This document shows positions 17,454 through 27,171 of a stretch of 64,000 nt of DNA, piece by piece. The notes under the pieces are model-generated. The model was not told the origin of the DNA, searched no databases, and saw only the letters and a list, made by a program, of their open reading frames with translations. The stretch is from Mycolicibacterium sp. CR10 (GTDB taxonomy: Bacteria > Actinomycetota > Actinomycetes > Mycobacteriales > Mycobacteriaceae). The DNA lies in the NCBI RefSeq assembly GCF_005222675.1, contig NZ_STGE01000068.1:124001-188000 (forward strand). The letters are read 5' to 3'. Numbering within the stretch: position 1 is the first letter of the stretch; each line of letters starts with the position of its first letter. The translations under genes were made by a program, and so were the position numbers.

Positions 17454-18842
17454 CTGCACCCCGAGCACCACCTTGTCGTGCAACTCGGCGAGCGTGGCCG
17501 CGCCCACGTAGGTGCACGTGCTCCGCACCCCGGAGGTGATGTGGTCGAGCAGATCCTCGACACCACCCCGCGCCGGATCGAGGGTCATCTTCGAGGTCGA
17601 GATGCCCTCCTCGAACAGCGCCTTGCGGGCGCGGTCGAACGAGCTGTCGGCGGCCGTGCGGGCGGCCACGGCGCGTTTCGAGGCCATGCCGTAACTCTCC
17701 TTGTAGGGCTGGCCGTCGCGGTCGCGCAGCAGGTCGCCCGGAGACTCGTAGGTGCCGGCGAACCAGGACCCGATCATCACGTTCGACGCACCCGCCGCCA
17801 GCGCGAGAGCCACGTCGCGCGGATGTCGGACGCCACCGTCTGCCCACACGTAACCACCGAGTTGGCTTGCCGCAGTAGCACATTCGACGACGGCCGAGAA
17901 CTGTGGGCGGCCGACGCCTGTCATCATCCTGGTGGTGCACATGGCACCGGGACCGACGCCGACCTTGACGATCGACGCTCCGGCGTTCAGCAGATCGCGG
18001 GTGCCTTCAGCCGACACCACATTGCCCGCCGCCAGCGGCAGACCGAGATCCAGCGACGAAATCGCCTTGATCGCGTCGATCATCTTGTCCTGGTGACCGT
18101 GCGCGGTGTCCACGACGAGAACGTCCACTCCGGCCTCGGCGAGCGCGGTGGCCTTCGCCGCCACATCGCCGTTGATGCCGACCGCTGCGGCGATCCGCAG
18201 CCGCCCGGCCGCGTCGACGGCGGGGGTGTAGATGCCCGCGCGGATGGCGCCGGTCCGGGTCAGGACGCCGGCGAGCGTGCCATCGGTGTCGATGAGCACC
18301 GCCACGTCGACCGGGGCGTGTTCGAGAAGGTCGTACACCTTGCGTGGGTCGGTGCCCGCCGGGGCGGTGACCAGGTCGGTGGCCGCGACGTCGCGCACCC
18401 GGGCGAACCGGTCGACGCCTGCGCACGCCGACTCGGTGACCAGGCCGACGGGACGGTTCTCGACGACCACCACCGCGGCACCGTGCGCCCGCTTGTGGAT
18501 CAGCGCGCAGGCATCGGACACCGAATCGTCCGGCGACAGTGTCACCGGGGTGTCGGCCACCAGGTCGCGACTCTTGACGAAGTCGACGGTCTCCTTGACC
18601 GCCTGGATCGGCAGATCCTGGGGGATCACCACGATGCCGCCGCGGCGGGCGACTGTCTCCGCCATCCGACGCCCGGCGACGGCAGTCATGTTGGCCACGA
18701 CGACCGGGATCGTCGTGCCGGTACCGTCGGACGTCGACAGGTCGACGTCGAACCGCGAAGCGACATCTGTTCGATTCGGGACGACGAAGACGTCGTTGTA
18801 GGTCAGGTCGTACGGCGGCGCGTGGCCTTCCAGGAACTGCAC
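17406..18842 (-). CDS. guaB1: GuaB1, IMPDH/GMP-reductase family protein with CBS pair
   Basis: Orthologue of Rv1843c, 478 residues. The family is a TIM barrel with an inserted CBS pair (about residues 95-200). Mycobacterial GuaB1 was long called IMP dehydrogenase; I recall that the M. smegmatis protein has been shown to act as a GMP reductase, recycling GMP to IMP. Visible features are NDVFVVPN near the start, DTAHGH at 245-250, the phosphate-loop/catalytic stretch GVGPGAMCTTR with the nucleophile Cys302, and AGNVVS. The GTG start matches the conserved N-terminus. It is followed in the conserved order by gnd and blaR/blaI on the same strand, as in M. tuberculosis. Confidence 0.9.
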   Translation of the reverse strand: MQFLEGHAPPYDLTYNDVFVVPNRTDVASRFDVDLSTSDGTGTTIPVVVANMTAVAGRRMAETVARRGGIVVIPQDLPIQAVKETVDFVKSRDLVADTPVTLSPDDSVSDACALIHKRAHGAAVVVVENRPVGLVTESACAGVDRFARVRDVAATDLVTAPAGTDPRKVYDLLEHAPVDVAVLIDTDGTLAGVLTRTGAIRAGIYTPAVDAAGRLRIAAAVGINGDVAAKATALAEAGVDVLVVDTAHGHQDKMIDAIKAISSLDLGLPLAAGNVVSAEGTRDLLNAGASIVKVGVGPGAMCTTRMMTGVGRPQFSAVVECATAASQLGGYVWADGGVRHPRDVALALAAGASNVMIGSWFAGTYESPGDLLRDRDGQPYKESYGMASKRAVAARTAADSSFDRARKALFEEGISTSKMTLDPARGGVEDLLDHITSGVRSTCTYVGAATLAELHDKVVLGVQSAAGFAEGHPLPTGW

Positions 18843-18866
18843 ACACCCAGCCTAAGGCCGAAGGCG

Positions 18867-20330
18867 TTACGCCTCGACCTCGCTGCGGTCGCCACTCCAC
18901 AGCGTGTGGAACCGCTTGGTCGGGTCGGAGTCGATGCGACCGTAGGTGTGGGCGCCGAAGAAGTCGCGCAACCCCTGGGTGAGGGCCGCGGGCAACCGCT
19001 CCGTGCGCAACCCGTCGTAGTACGACAGCGCCGAACTGAACCCCGGGATCGGGATCCCCAGCTCGGTTGCGGTGACCACCACGCGGCGCCAGCTGTCGAT
19101 GGCCGCTTCGATCGCGGCGCGGAAGTACGGGTCGACGATCAGGGTCGGCAGATCGGCATCGTTGTCGAAGGCGTCCTTGATCCGGTTGAGGAACTTGGCG
19201 CGGATGATGCAGCCGCCGCGCCAGATCGTCGCCATGTCGCCGGGGGTGATGTTCCAGTCGTACTCGGCGGACCCGGCCTGAATCTGGTTGAAGCCCTGGG
19301 CGTAGGCGATGATCTTCGATGCGTACAGGGCCTGGCGGATGTCCTCGGTGAACTGCGCGGCATCGGCAGGCTTGTCGCCGAGATCACCGGAGGCCAAGCC
19401 CGTGGTGGCCTTGCGTTGCGCCACCGAACCGGACAGTGCGCGAGCGAACACCGCCTCGGCGATCCCGGTGACGGGAACCCCCAGATCGAGCGCCGACTTG
19501 ACCGTCCAGCGGCCGGTGCCCTTCTGCTCGGCTTCGTCGAGAATCAGGTCGACCAGCGGCTTGCCGGTCTTGGCGTCGGTCTGACGCAGCACCTGCGCGG
19601 TGATTTCGACGAGGAAGCTGTCGAGGTCGCCGGTGTTCCACTCCTCGAACACGTCGGCGATCTCGGGGGCGGACTTGCCCAGCCCGTCACGCAGCAACTG
19701 GTAGGCCTCGCCGATCAGCTGCATGTCGGAGTACTCGATGCCGTTGTGCACCATCTTGACGAAATGGCCGGCGCCGTCGGGCCCGATGTGTGTGCAGCAC
19801 GGCACGCCGTCGACATGGGCGGAGATCTCCTCGAGCAGCGGCCCGAGGCTCTTGTACGACTCGGCGGGACCTCCGGGCATGATCGAGGGCCCGTTGAGCG
19901 CGCCCTCCTCGCCGCCGGAGATGCCTGCGCCGACGAAATGCAGCCCGCGCTCGGCCATCGCCTTCTCGCGCCGGATGGTGTCCGTGTAGAGCGCGTTTCC
20001 GCCGTCGATGATGATGTCGCCGGTCTCCATGGCGTCGGCGAGCTCGTTGATCACCGCGTCGGTGGGGTCCCCGGCCTTCACCATGATCAGCACCCGGCGC
20101 GGCTTCTCGAGCGCGGCAAGGAACTCCGGGATCGTCTCGCTGCGGACGAAGTTGCCGTCGGCGCCGTGTGCCGCCAGCAGCGCGTCGGTCTTGGCTATCG
20201 AGCGGTTGTGCAACGCCACCGTGTAGCCGTGGTTGGCGAAGTTGCGCGCGATGTTCGATCCCATGACGGCCAGACCAGTGACGCCGATCTGAGCAGTGCC
20301 GGTGGTGTCGGGTGTCTCAGACGAGCTCAT
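18867..20330 (-). CDS. gnd: 6-phosphogluconate dehydrogenase (decarboxylating)
   Basis: Converts 6-phosphogluconate to ribulose 5-phosphate and CO2 with NADP+ in the pentose phosphate pathway. The 487-residue length is typical of the long type (M. tuberculosis Gnd1, Rv1844c). Motifs seen are the Rossmann GLAVMGSNIARN, DGGNALYTDT, the substrate loop ISGGEEGALNGPSIMPGG, and the catalytic KMVHNGIEY. The C-terminal helical domain ends with RIDSDPTKRFHTLWSGDRSE. It sits 24 bp upstream of guaB1 on the same strand. The arrangement gnd-guaB1 links ribose phosphate supply with purine salvage, but co-regulation is only suggested by spacing. Confidence 0.96.
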   Translation of the reverse strand: MSSSETPDTTGTAQIGVTGLAVMGSNIARNFANHGYTVALHNRSIAKTDALLAAHGADGNFVRSETIPEFLAALEKPRRVLIMVKAGDPTDAVINELADAMETGDIIIDGGNALYTDTIRREKAMAERGLHFVGAGISGGEEGALNGPSIMPGGPAESYKSLGPLLEEISAHVDGVPCCTHIGPDGAGHFVKMVHNGIEYSDMQLIGEAYQLLRDGLGKSAPEIADVFEEWNTGDLDSFLVEITAQVLRQTDAKTGKPLVDLILDEAEQKGTGRWTVKSALDLGVPVTGIAEAVFARALSGSVAQRKATTGLASGDLGDKPADAAQFTEDIRQALYASKIIAYAQGFNQIQAGSAEYDWNITPGDMATIWRGGCIIRAKFLNRIKDAFDNDADLPTLIVDPYFRAAIEAAIDSWRRVVVTATELGIPIPGFSSALSYYDGLRTERLPAALTQGLRDFFGAHTYGRIDSDPTKRFHTLWSGDRSEVEA

Positions 20331-20383
20331 TCAGCGACCTTTCGGTTTGTGTTGTGGCACAGCAGTTTTGCTGACGTACGCGG

Positions 20384-21349
20384 TTATGCGAGGAAAAGCC
20401 GGTGGAGCTCCGTCAGCCACGGGACGGCGAGCGCGACGGTGGGGACGACGAGCACGGCCGCTGCTGCCGCATACGCACCCGCGGCGAGGAAGAGGCTGTT
20501 CGGCTTGCCGCCGAGGCGGCGCACCCGCAGCACCGTCGTCGGGCCACCGGCGGCCAGCGCACCCCGCGGGGTGCGACCGGACGCACAGGCGACGAGCGCA
20601 CGCGCCAGCGGGGTCGGGCCGGTCGTGCGCACCGCCGCGTCGTCGGCGAGCGCCTCGACCAGCAGCCGCACCGCGTCCAGCGCGCTGCCGCTGCGGACCA
20701 GCCGGGGAAACGCCGCGTGCACCGCGGTGAACATCTCCAGGACGAGGTCGTGACGGGCCCGTAGGTGGGCCCGCTCGTGCGTGAGGATCGCCGTGATCTC
20801 CCTGTCCGACAAGGTGTTCAGCACACCCTCGCTGACGACGACACGGCTGCGAACGCCGGGCAGGCAGTACGCCAGCGGCTGGGCGACGTCGAGGATGCGC
20901 AGCCCTGTGCCGGCCAGCGGTCGAGCGTAGTGGCTGCACAGCTCCGTTGACTTGGCCTGTGATGAGCCGACCAGGTCGACCACCATCCGGTGGTGGGCCC
21001 GTCGCCGGCGGGTGGCGACGGCGACGTTGAGCACGGAGGCGATCAGCCTGGCGCCGATCATCAGGGTGAGGGCGAACACCAACACGTAGGCCGACCACAG
21101 CGGCCAGCCGAGGACGGCGATCTCACTCGTCAACGTCGCGGTGGGACGTCCATCTTCGCCGGGCACGAACAGTCGGCTGGCGATCGCGATGCCTGCGGAG
21201 AATGCCGCGAGGACCGCGGCGAGTGCGATCGACTGCCACAGCACGATGGCGGCCCGTGGTGCGCGCAACGGCCAGGTGGCTCGCGCCAGCATCGCAGGCA
21301 CCGGCCCCGACAGGAGCAGAGCGACGATGGTGAAGGCCAGCGCGGACAC
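20384..21349 (-). CDS. blaR: M56-family membrane metallopeptidase, BlaR1-like (Rv1845c homologue)
   Basis: Integral-membrane zinc peptidase that in this system is thought to inactivate the partner repressor BlaI after a cell-wall or antibiotic signal. The 321-residue protein has several transmembrane helices (about 3-24, 33-60, 80-110, and near 200-220 and 285-310) and the zinc motif HERAH at 191-195. It lacks the penicillin-sensing extracellular domain of staphylococcal BlaR1, as is usual for mycobacteria. The GTG start lies 14 bp after blaI, so the two form an operon. This matches Rv1846c-Rv1845c. Confidence 0.88.
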   Translation of the reverse strand: MSALAFTIVALLLSGPVPAMLARATWPLRAPRAAIVLWQSIALAAVLAAFSAGIAIASRLFVPGEDGRPTATLTSEIAVLGWPLWSAYVLVFALTLMIGARLIASVLNVAVATRRRRAHHRMVVDLVGSSQAKSTELCSHYARPLAGTGLRILDVAQPLAYCLPGVRSRVVVSEGVLNTLSDREITAILTHERAHLRARHDLVLEMFTAVHAAFPRLVRSGSALDAVRLLVEALADDAAVRTTGPTPLARALVACASGRTPRGALAAGGPTTVLRVRRLGGKPNSLFLAAGAYAAAAAVLVVPTVALAVPWLTELHRLFLA

Positions 21350-21363
21350 GCTGTAAGTGTCTC

Positions 21364-21780
21364 TCAGTCGGTACCCGTACCGCTAGCGGGTCGGTAGTGA
21401 CGTTCCTTGTCTTCGAGCTCGGCGAGCGCGCGGCGCAGCGCGGCCGCCTCGTCGGCGCCGACGCGCTCGACGAAGTGCACCAGCGCGGCTTCCCTGCTGC
21501 CCGAGTCGGCGGCCTGGTCAAGCGCGTCCACCATGAGGCCCGCGACGAGTTCGTCGCGGCCGTGGGTGGGGGCGTAGCGATGAGCGCGGTCGTCGCGGTG
21601 TTGGACGACCAGATTCTTCTTCGCCAGCCGCTGGAGCACGGTCATGATCGTGGTGTAGGCCAGGTCGCGGCGGGCGGCCAGGGCTTCGTGCACCTGACGC
21701 ACGGTCTGCGGCTCGTCGGCGGCCCACAGGTGGTCCATCACGGACCGCTCCAACTCTCCGAGCCGTGTCACCTTCGCCAT
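21364..21780 (-). CDS. blaI: BlaI/MecI-family transcriptional repressor
   Basis: Winged-helix repressor of 138 residues, the same length as M. tuberculosis BlaI (Rv1846c), which I recall controls beta-lactamase, ATP-synthase and its own genes. The helix-turn-helix region lies at about 20-65, with QTVRQVHEAL and LAYTTIMTVLQRLAKKNLV; the latter is typical of the recognition helix and wing. The C-terminal half is the dimerisation and cleavage domain. The start at 21780 (MAKVTRLGELE) fits the family; upstream in-frame codons belong to the promoter region. It is followed by blaR. A repeated TACTAC pair upstream may be its operator. Confidence 0.93.
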   Translation of the reverse strand: MAKVTRLGELERSVMDHLWAADEPQTVRQVHEALAARRDLAYTTIMTVLQRLAKKNLVVQHRDDRAHRYAPTHGRDELVAGLMVDALDQAADSGSREAALVHFVERVGADEAAALRRALAELEDKERHYRPASGTGTD

Positions 21781-21814
21781 CTTCCGTTCATCTCCTACCG
21801 GCTGTGCACCAAAG

Positions 21815-21834
21815 CCTACTACGGGATTACTACC
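21815..21834 (-). promoter_or_regulatory. Possible BlaI operator upstream of blaI
   Basis: Two TACTAC elements (21817-21822 and 21828-21833) sit 11 bp apart, one helical turn, 35-55 bp upstream of the blaI start. BlaI/MecI regulators are autoregulatory and bind T/A/C-rich dyads with TAC/GTA cores, so this is the natural candidate. The call rests on position and repetition only. Confidence 0.4.
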
Positions 21835-21973
21835 GAGCGTCGTATCAGTTTTCGTGCGTAAGTCTGTCGTCGACGCGACGGCGCCGCGAATGTCCAAACC
21901 CCCCATGTTCAGGGCTCATTCCCCGGATGTTGTGAGTCCAATCACAGGGGGTAGCCCCCTCGGTGCTCCACAC

Positions 21974-21992
21974 TATAGTAAGGCTAACCTAA
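21974..21992 (+). promoter_or_regulatory. IdeR box upstream of fhuF-like gene
   Basis: The 12 bases AGGCTAACCTAA at 21981-21992 match the right part of the IdeR consensus exactly, and the full 19-bp window matches 15 positions. It overlaps a TATAGT hexamer (21974-21979) suitable as a -10 element and lies 18 bp upstream of the ATG. Repression by iron-loaded IdeR is strongly suggested. Confidence 0.7.
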
Positions 21993-22010
21993 CTAGGATG
22001 TGGAGGTGCC

Positions 22011-22787
22011 ATGACGGTCGCCATCGACGATCCCTTGATCGCGGGAATGACCATCAGACGCGAGCTGCCGATTCACGAATCCAGTCGTCGGCTCCGTGGG
22101 CTTTATCGCGAATGTCCGCGCGTCTACGGCGTCGCGGTGATGGGAGACCTGTCTCGCCGCCGCTGGTGGCCGCTGGCCGAGATCCTGAGCACCGATCGAC
22201 TGCAGACGATGTTCGACGCCGGTGTCGCAGAAACCGAGAGTCATGCCGCCGTGGCCCAACAAATCGCCGCCACCTTCGCCCATGTGGTCGTCGGCCGCGT
22301 GATCCCACTGCTCGTCCTGGAAGGACGCGCGTGGGACACCGGGCTGGAGAACCTGTGGGTGCACGTCGACTCCGAGGGCGCCGTCGACTGGGTCGGGGTC
22401 ACCGATCCGACGATCCGGGCGTTGCCCGACGACCCGTTCTTCGGCAGCCACAGGGCGGCCGCCGGCCGCTCGGCCCAGGCCGGCATCGTCGCGCTGCCCA
22501 GCGAGCCGGCGTTGACGACCTGGGTCGCCCATCGCAGCCATCGCGCGCTGGGGCCGCTGTTCCACAAGCTCGCAGCCATCAGCCGAGGGGCGATGACCGT
22601 GGCCTCGATGTGGCACGTGGCCGGGGGATCGGTGGTGGGGGCGGCAACGCAGGTCCCCCTGCTGGCCGGCTCGAGCGAGGTGGTCAGCATGCGCCGCGGG
22701 CAGGCCGTACTGGACGCCCTCGTCGGCTTCGGCCTGCCGGTCCGCGGCACATCGCGGACCACATCCGGGAAGGTCTTGCTTAATTAG
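22011..22787 (+). CDS. FhuF-like iron-related protein, probably IdeR-regulated
   Basis: A 258-residue protein that I place with FhuF-type siderophore-iron reductase/IucA-IucC-like C-terminal proteins on general character and context. Visible segments are PLLVLEGRAWDTGLENLWVH in the middle and an RSHRALGPLFHKLAAISRGA helix followed by WHVAGGSVVGAA, reminiscent of the FhuF substrate-side region. It lacks the C-terminal CCxxxxxCxxC cluster that binds the [2Fe-2S] centre in FhuF, so it may bind rather than reduce siderophores. The ATG follows a strong GGAGGTG site, and an IdeR box lies directly upstream. It is inserted between blaI and the thioesterase gene, which are near neighbours in M. tuberculosis. 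The family assignment is tentative. Confidence 0.6.
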   Translation: MTVAIDDPLIAGMTIRRELPIHESSRRLRGLYRECPRVYGVAVMGDLSRRRWWPLAEILSTDRLQTMFDAGVAETESHAAVAQQIAATFAHVVVGRVIPLLVLEGRAWDTGLENLWVHVDSEGAVDWVGVTDPTIRALPDDPFFGSHRAAAGRSAQAGIVALPSEPALTTWVAHRSHRALGPLFHKLAAISRGAMTVASMWHVAGGSVVGAATQVPLLAGSSEVVSMRRGQAVLDALVGFGLPVRGTSRTTSGKVLLN

Positions 22788-22805
22788 GGCAGCCTTGCCT
22801 ATTCT
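22776..22805 (+). promoter_or_regulatory. Promoter with overlapping IdeR-like box
   Basis: TTGCTT (22776-22781) and TATTCT (22800-22805) are separated by 18 bp and form a plausible -35/-10 pair. Between them, TTAGGGCAGCCTTGCCTAT at 22784-22802 matches the IdeR consensus at 14 of 19 positions and is itself a near-perfect inverted repeat (TAGGGCA/TTGCCTA). It overlaps the stop codon of the fhuF-like gene. It would start a transcript at about 22812. Confidence 0.5.
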
Positions 22806-22811
22806 CTAAAC

Positions 22812-22956
22812 CAGCGGTTACCGAAAAATCTTGTGGCCAGATCTGCAGGATTTTTTGCCTAACCACCGGACCGAGCCGGAGTCCTGAGGGCTGCAGAGAC
22901 CCCCGGTCCGAACAAAGGATGGGCCCCACGCATCGCGTGGGGCCCATCCGCTTTTC
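22812..22956 (+). ncRNA. Probable iron-regulated small RNA, MrsI-like
   Basis: A non-coding stretch of about 145 bases that begins after an IdeR-overlapped promoter and ends in a very stable terminator hairpin. It contains an internal stem-loop at 22824-22855 (10-bp stem with one G-U pair, 12-base loop, followed by six T) and a second pairing of CGGACCG with CGGTCCG around 22867-22910. In M. tuberculosis I recall the iron-sparing small RNA MrsI (ncRv11846) being encoded next to blaI (Rv1846c) and controlled by IdeR. This element lies in the same neighbourhood and has the same control signals. The 5' end is predicted, and identity of sequence with MrsI could not be tested. Confidence 0.5.
22917..22955 (+). 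terminator. Strong intrinsic terminator
   Basis: A perfect 15-bp stem (GGATGGGCCCCACGC at 22917-22931 with its complement at 22935-22949) closes a 3-base loop and is followed by GC and four T (22952-22955). It ends the small-RNA/fhuF-like transcription unit before the thioesterase gene. Confidence 0.85.
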
Positions 22957-23017
22957 CCGAGCCTTCCCCGGCGACCCCCGCTCGGCGCACGGGGTGGGCG
23001 GGGTGTAGACACGAGCC

Positions 23018-23422
23018 GTGACGACAGACCTTCCCGCAGGGCTGGGCGACGGATTCGACACCGAGCTCGGCCTGACCTACCTGGAGATGACGCCGGACGG
23101 CGGACGCGCACGACTGGAGATCACCGACAAGCTGCTGCAGCCCTGGGGAATCGTGCATGGCGGCGTGTACTGCTCGGTGATCGAAAGCCTCGCCAGCGTC
23201 TCGGCCCATGTCTGGCTCACCGAGAACGGCGGCGGCACCGTCGTCGGGGTCAACAACAACACCGACTTTCTTCGGGCGATCAAGTCCGGCACCGTGACCG
23301 CGACATCCACACCGATCCACCGCGGCAGACGCCAGCAGCTGTGGCTGATCACGATCACCGACGCCGACGACCGCGTCGTCGCGCGTGGTCAGGTACGGCT
23401 GCAGAACATCCCCACGGGGTAG
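23018..23422 (+). CDS. PaaI-type acyl-CoA thioesterase (Rv1847 homologue)
   Basis: A 134-residue single hot-dog-fold thioesterase, expected to be a tetramer that hydrolyses aryl- or acyl-CoA esters. The characteristic helix segment is LQPWGIVHGGVYCSVIESLAS (residues about 38-58), where HGG and the following Glu/Ser form the active region. The second half carries VGVNNNTDFLRAIKSGTVTA and the terminal strand VARGQVRLQNIP. The GTG start lies 62 bp after the terminator hairpin. The ureA gene follows 53 bp downstream, as Rv1847 precedes ureA in M. tuberculosis. Confidence 0.88.
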   Translation: MTTDLPAGLGDGFDTELGLTYLEMTPDGGRARLEITDKLLQPWGIVHGGVYCSVIESLASVSAHVWLTENGGGTVVGVNNNTDFLRAIKSGTVTATSTPIHRGRRQQLWLITITDADDRVVARGQVRLQNIPTG

Positions 23423-23475
23423 CCCGCACGCGCGAGCGCTGCTGAGTGCCGCTCGCCGTGGCAGTATCGCGCACT

Positions 23476-23778
23476 ATGCGTTTGACCCCGCATGAGCAGG
23501 AGCGGCTGCTGATCTCCTATGCCGCCGAACTCGCCCGCCGCCGCCAGGCCCGCGGGCTCAAGCTCAACCATCCCGAAACCGTCGCGGTGATCACCGATCA
23601 CATCCTCGAGGGCGCCCGCGACGGCCGCACCGTGGCGGAGTTGATGGTCAGTGGCCGCGATGTGCTCGGCCGCGACGACGTCATGGAGGGGGTGCCCGAG
23701 ATGCTGCACGACGTCCAGGTCGAGGCGACGTTTCCGGACGGCACCAAGCTCGTCACCGTCCACGACCCGATCCCGTGA
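23476..23778 (+). CDS. ureA: Urease gamma subunit
   Basis: Smallest structural subunit of nickel urease (urea to ammonia and carbamate), exactly 100 residues from ATG 23476. Family landmarks are MRLTPHEQERLLISYAAELA at the start, GLKLNHPETVAVITDHILEGARDG (about 35-58) and the end FPDGTKLVTVHDPIP. A longer in-frame extension upstream is not used because UreA starts at MRLTP. It is the first gene of ureABCFGD. The order and spacing equal those of M. tuberculosis Rv1848-Rv1853. Confidence 0.97.
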   Translation: MRLTPHEQERLLISYAAELARRRQARGLKLNHPETVAVITDHILEGARDGRTVAELMVSGRDVLGRDDVMEGVPEMLHDVQVEATFPDGTKLVTVHDPIP

Positions 23779-23796
23779 CAAGAGCAGAGGTCAGCA

Positions 23797-24110
23797 GTGA
23801 TACCAGGGGAGTTCGTTTTCGGCGACGGCGCCATCGAGATCAACCAGGGTGCGCCCCGGCTGGAACTTGAGATCGTCAACACCGGCGATCGGCCGGTCCA
23901 GGTCGGCAGCCACGTGCACGTGCCCCAGGCCAACGGCGCCCTGCAGTTCGACAGGGCCGCCGCCCACGGCCACCGCTTCGACATCCCCGCCGGCACCGCC
24001 ATCAGATTCGAACCCGGTGTGGCACAACGCGTCCGACTGGTTCCGTTGAGCGGTACTCGTGAGGTGTACGGCCTCAGCCTGCGCCCACCCGGCAGATTGG
24101 ACGGACCCGA

Positions 24111-24114
<4 letters not shown>
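23797..24114 (+). CDS. ureB: Urease beta subunit
   Basis: Structural subunit of urease, 105 residues. It shows the family start IPGEFVFGDGAIEIN and the core QVGSHVHVPQANGALQFDR, followed by a FDIPAGTAIRFEPG beta-jelly-roll segment near residues 63-76. The GTG start at 23797 follows ureA by 18 bp after an AGAGGTCAGC region. Its last codons overlap ureC by 4 bp (ATGA), indicating coupled translation. Confidence 0.97.
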
Positions 24115-25840
<1,726 letters not shown>

Positions 25841-25841
<1 letters not shown>

Positions 25842-26476
25842 TGTCGAGCCTGATCACTCTCCTCGCCTTGGCCGATTCCCGGCTTCCGACCGGCGGCCAC
25901 GTGCACTCGGGCGGCATGGAGGAGGCGGTCACCAGCGGCCTGGTCGTCGACCTCCCGACGCTGTGCGCCTACCTCCGCCGCCGGATACGAACCCACGCTC
26001 TGGTGACGGCGTCCATCGCCGCCGCTGTGCACAGCGGCACCCTGACGGCCGAGACCGCCGACGCCGAAACCGATGCGCGCACACCGGCTCCGGCCGCACG
26101 GCAGGCGTCCCGCGCCCAGGGCCGCGGACTCGTCCGGCTGGCGCGCCGGGTCTGGCCCGACGCCGGGTGGGATGCGCTGGGCGCGACCCCGCACCTCGGG
26201 GTCGCGGCCGGCGCAGTGGGCGCTGCGAGCGGCCTCGTTCCCGAGCACACCGCGCTGTCGGTGGTGTACACGACCATGACCGGGTCGGCGACCGCCGCGC
26301 AGCGGCTCTTGGCCCTCGATCCGGGTGACGTCGCGGCAGTGACGTTCGGCCTGTCGGAGTTGTGCGAGCAGACCGCCGCCGAGGCCGCCAAGGATCTCGC
26401 CGATTTGTCCGACCCGCTGCTGGATGTCCTGGCGCAGCGGCACACCGAACGCGACCGTCCGTTGTTCGCGTCGTAG
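25841..26476 (+). CDS. ureF: Urease accessory protein UreF
   Basis: GTPase-regulating accessory factor that gates nickel delivery to apo-urease with UreD and UreG; 211 residues, equal to the M. tuberculosis protein. The N-terminal LLALADSRLPTGGHVHSGGMEEAV (SDSxxPxGxFxHSxGLE-type motif) is diagnostic. The rest is all-helical, with an Ala-rich LGVAAGAVGAASGLV segment near 120. The ATG at 25841 shares its A with the ureC stop. No ureE is present in the cluster, as in other mycobacteria, so nickel loading probably relies on UreG and UreD. Confidence 0.95.
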
Positions 26477-26490
26477 GAAAGAAGACAGTT

Positions 26491-27171
26491 ATGCCACCGC
26501 ATTTCCTTGACGGCCAGCCCCATGGCCACACCGATCGGCCCCGCCGGGTGCGAACGCCGGGGGAGCCGCTGCGCATCGGCGTCGGGGGGCCTGTCGGTTC
26601 GGGCAAGACCGCCCTGGTGGCGGCGCTGTGCCGGCAGCTTCGCGACGAGTTGTCGCTGGCGGTGCTGACCAACGACATCTACACCACCGAGGACGCCGAT
26701 TTCCTGCGCCGCCATGCGGTGCTGCCCGACGATCGCATCGCCGCGGTGCAGACGGGCGGGTGCCCCCACACCGCCATTCGCGACGACATCACGGCCAACC
26801 TGGACGCGATCGATGATCTCATCGCCGCGCACGACCGCCTCGATCTGATCCTTGTCGAGTCCGGCGGCGACAACCTCACCGCGACGTTCTCGTCCGGGCT
26901 CGTCGATGTGCAGATCTTCGTCATCGACGTGGCAGGCGGGGACAAGGTGCCCCGCAAGGGCGGGCCGGGCGTGACGTTCTCGGATCTGCTGGTGGTCAAC
27001 AAGACCGACCTGGCGCCACTGGTCGGTGCGGACCTGGACGTGATGCGTCGCGATGCGGCGACGGTCCGTGGTGACCGACCCACGGTGCTGATCTCGCTGA
27101 CGGCCGATCCCGCCGCCTCGCTGGTGCTCGGGTGGGTGCGCGAACAACTCCGGGTCGCGCAGGCGGTGTAG
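26491..27171 (+). CDS. ureG: Urease accessory GTPase UreG
   Basis: SIMIBI-class GTPase that couples GTP hydrolysis to nickel insertion into urease; 226 residues. Features are a His-containing N-terminus (HFLDGQPHGH), P-loop GPVGSGKT at 33-40, NDIYTTEDADFL at 61-72, the nickel-binding Cys91-Pro-His93 motif, ESGGDNL and the guanine motif NKTD. ATG 26491 follows an AGGAAAGAAG ribosome site 14 bp after ureF. The stop is directly followed by the ureD ATG. Confidence 0.97.
   Translation: MPPHFLDGQPHGHTDRPRRVRTPGEPLRIGVGGPVGSGKTALVAALCRQLRDELSLAVLTNDIYTTEDADFLRRHAVLPDDRIAAVQTGGCPHTAIRDDITANLDAIDDLIAAHDRLDLILVESGGDNLTATFSSGLVDVQIFVIDVAGGDKVPRKGGPGVTFSDLLVVNKTDLAPLVGADLDVMRRDAATVRGDRPTVLISLTADPAASLVLGWVREQLRVAQAV

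Noticed and set aside
17478..20753. Very long open frame (over 1000 codons) on the plus strand opposite guaB1 and gnd
   Set aside because: It is a codon-phase shadow of two well-supported minus-strand genes in high-GC DNA and shows no protein family resemblance.
22849..22867. Second IdeR site inside the small RNA (GCCTAACC)
   Set aside because: Only the right half is present; 10 of 19 positions match overall.
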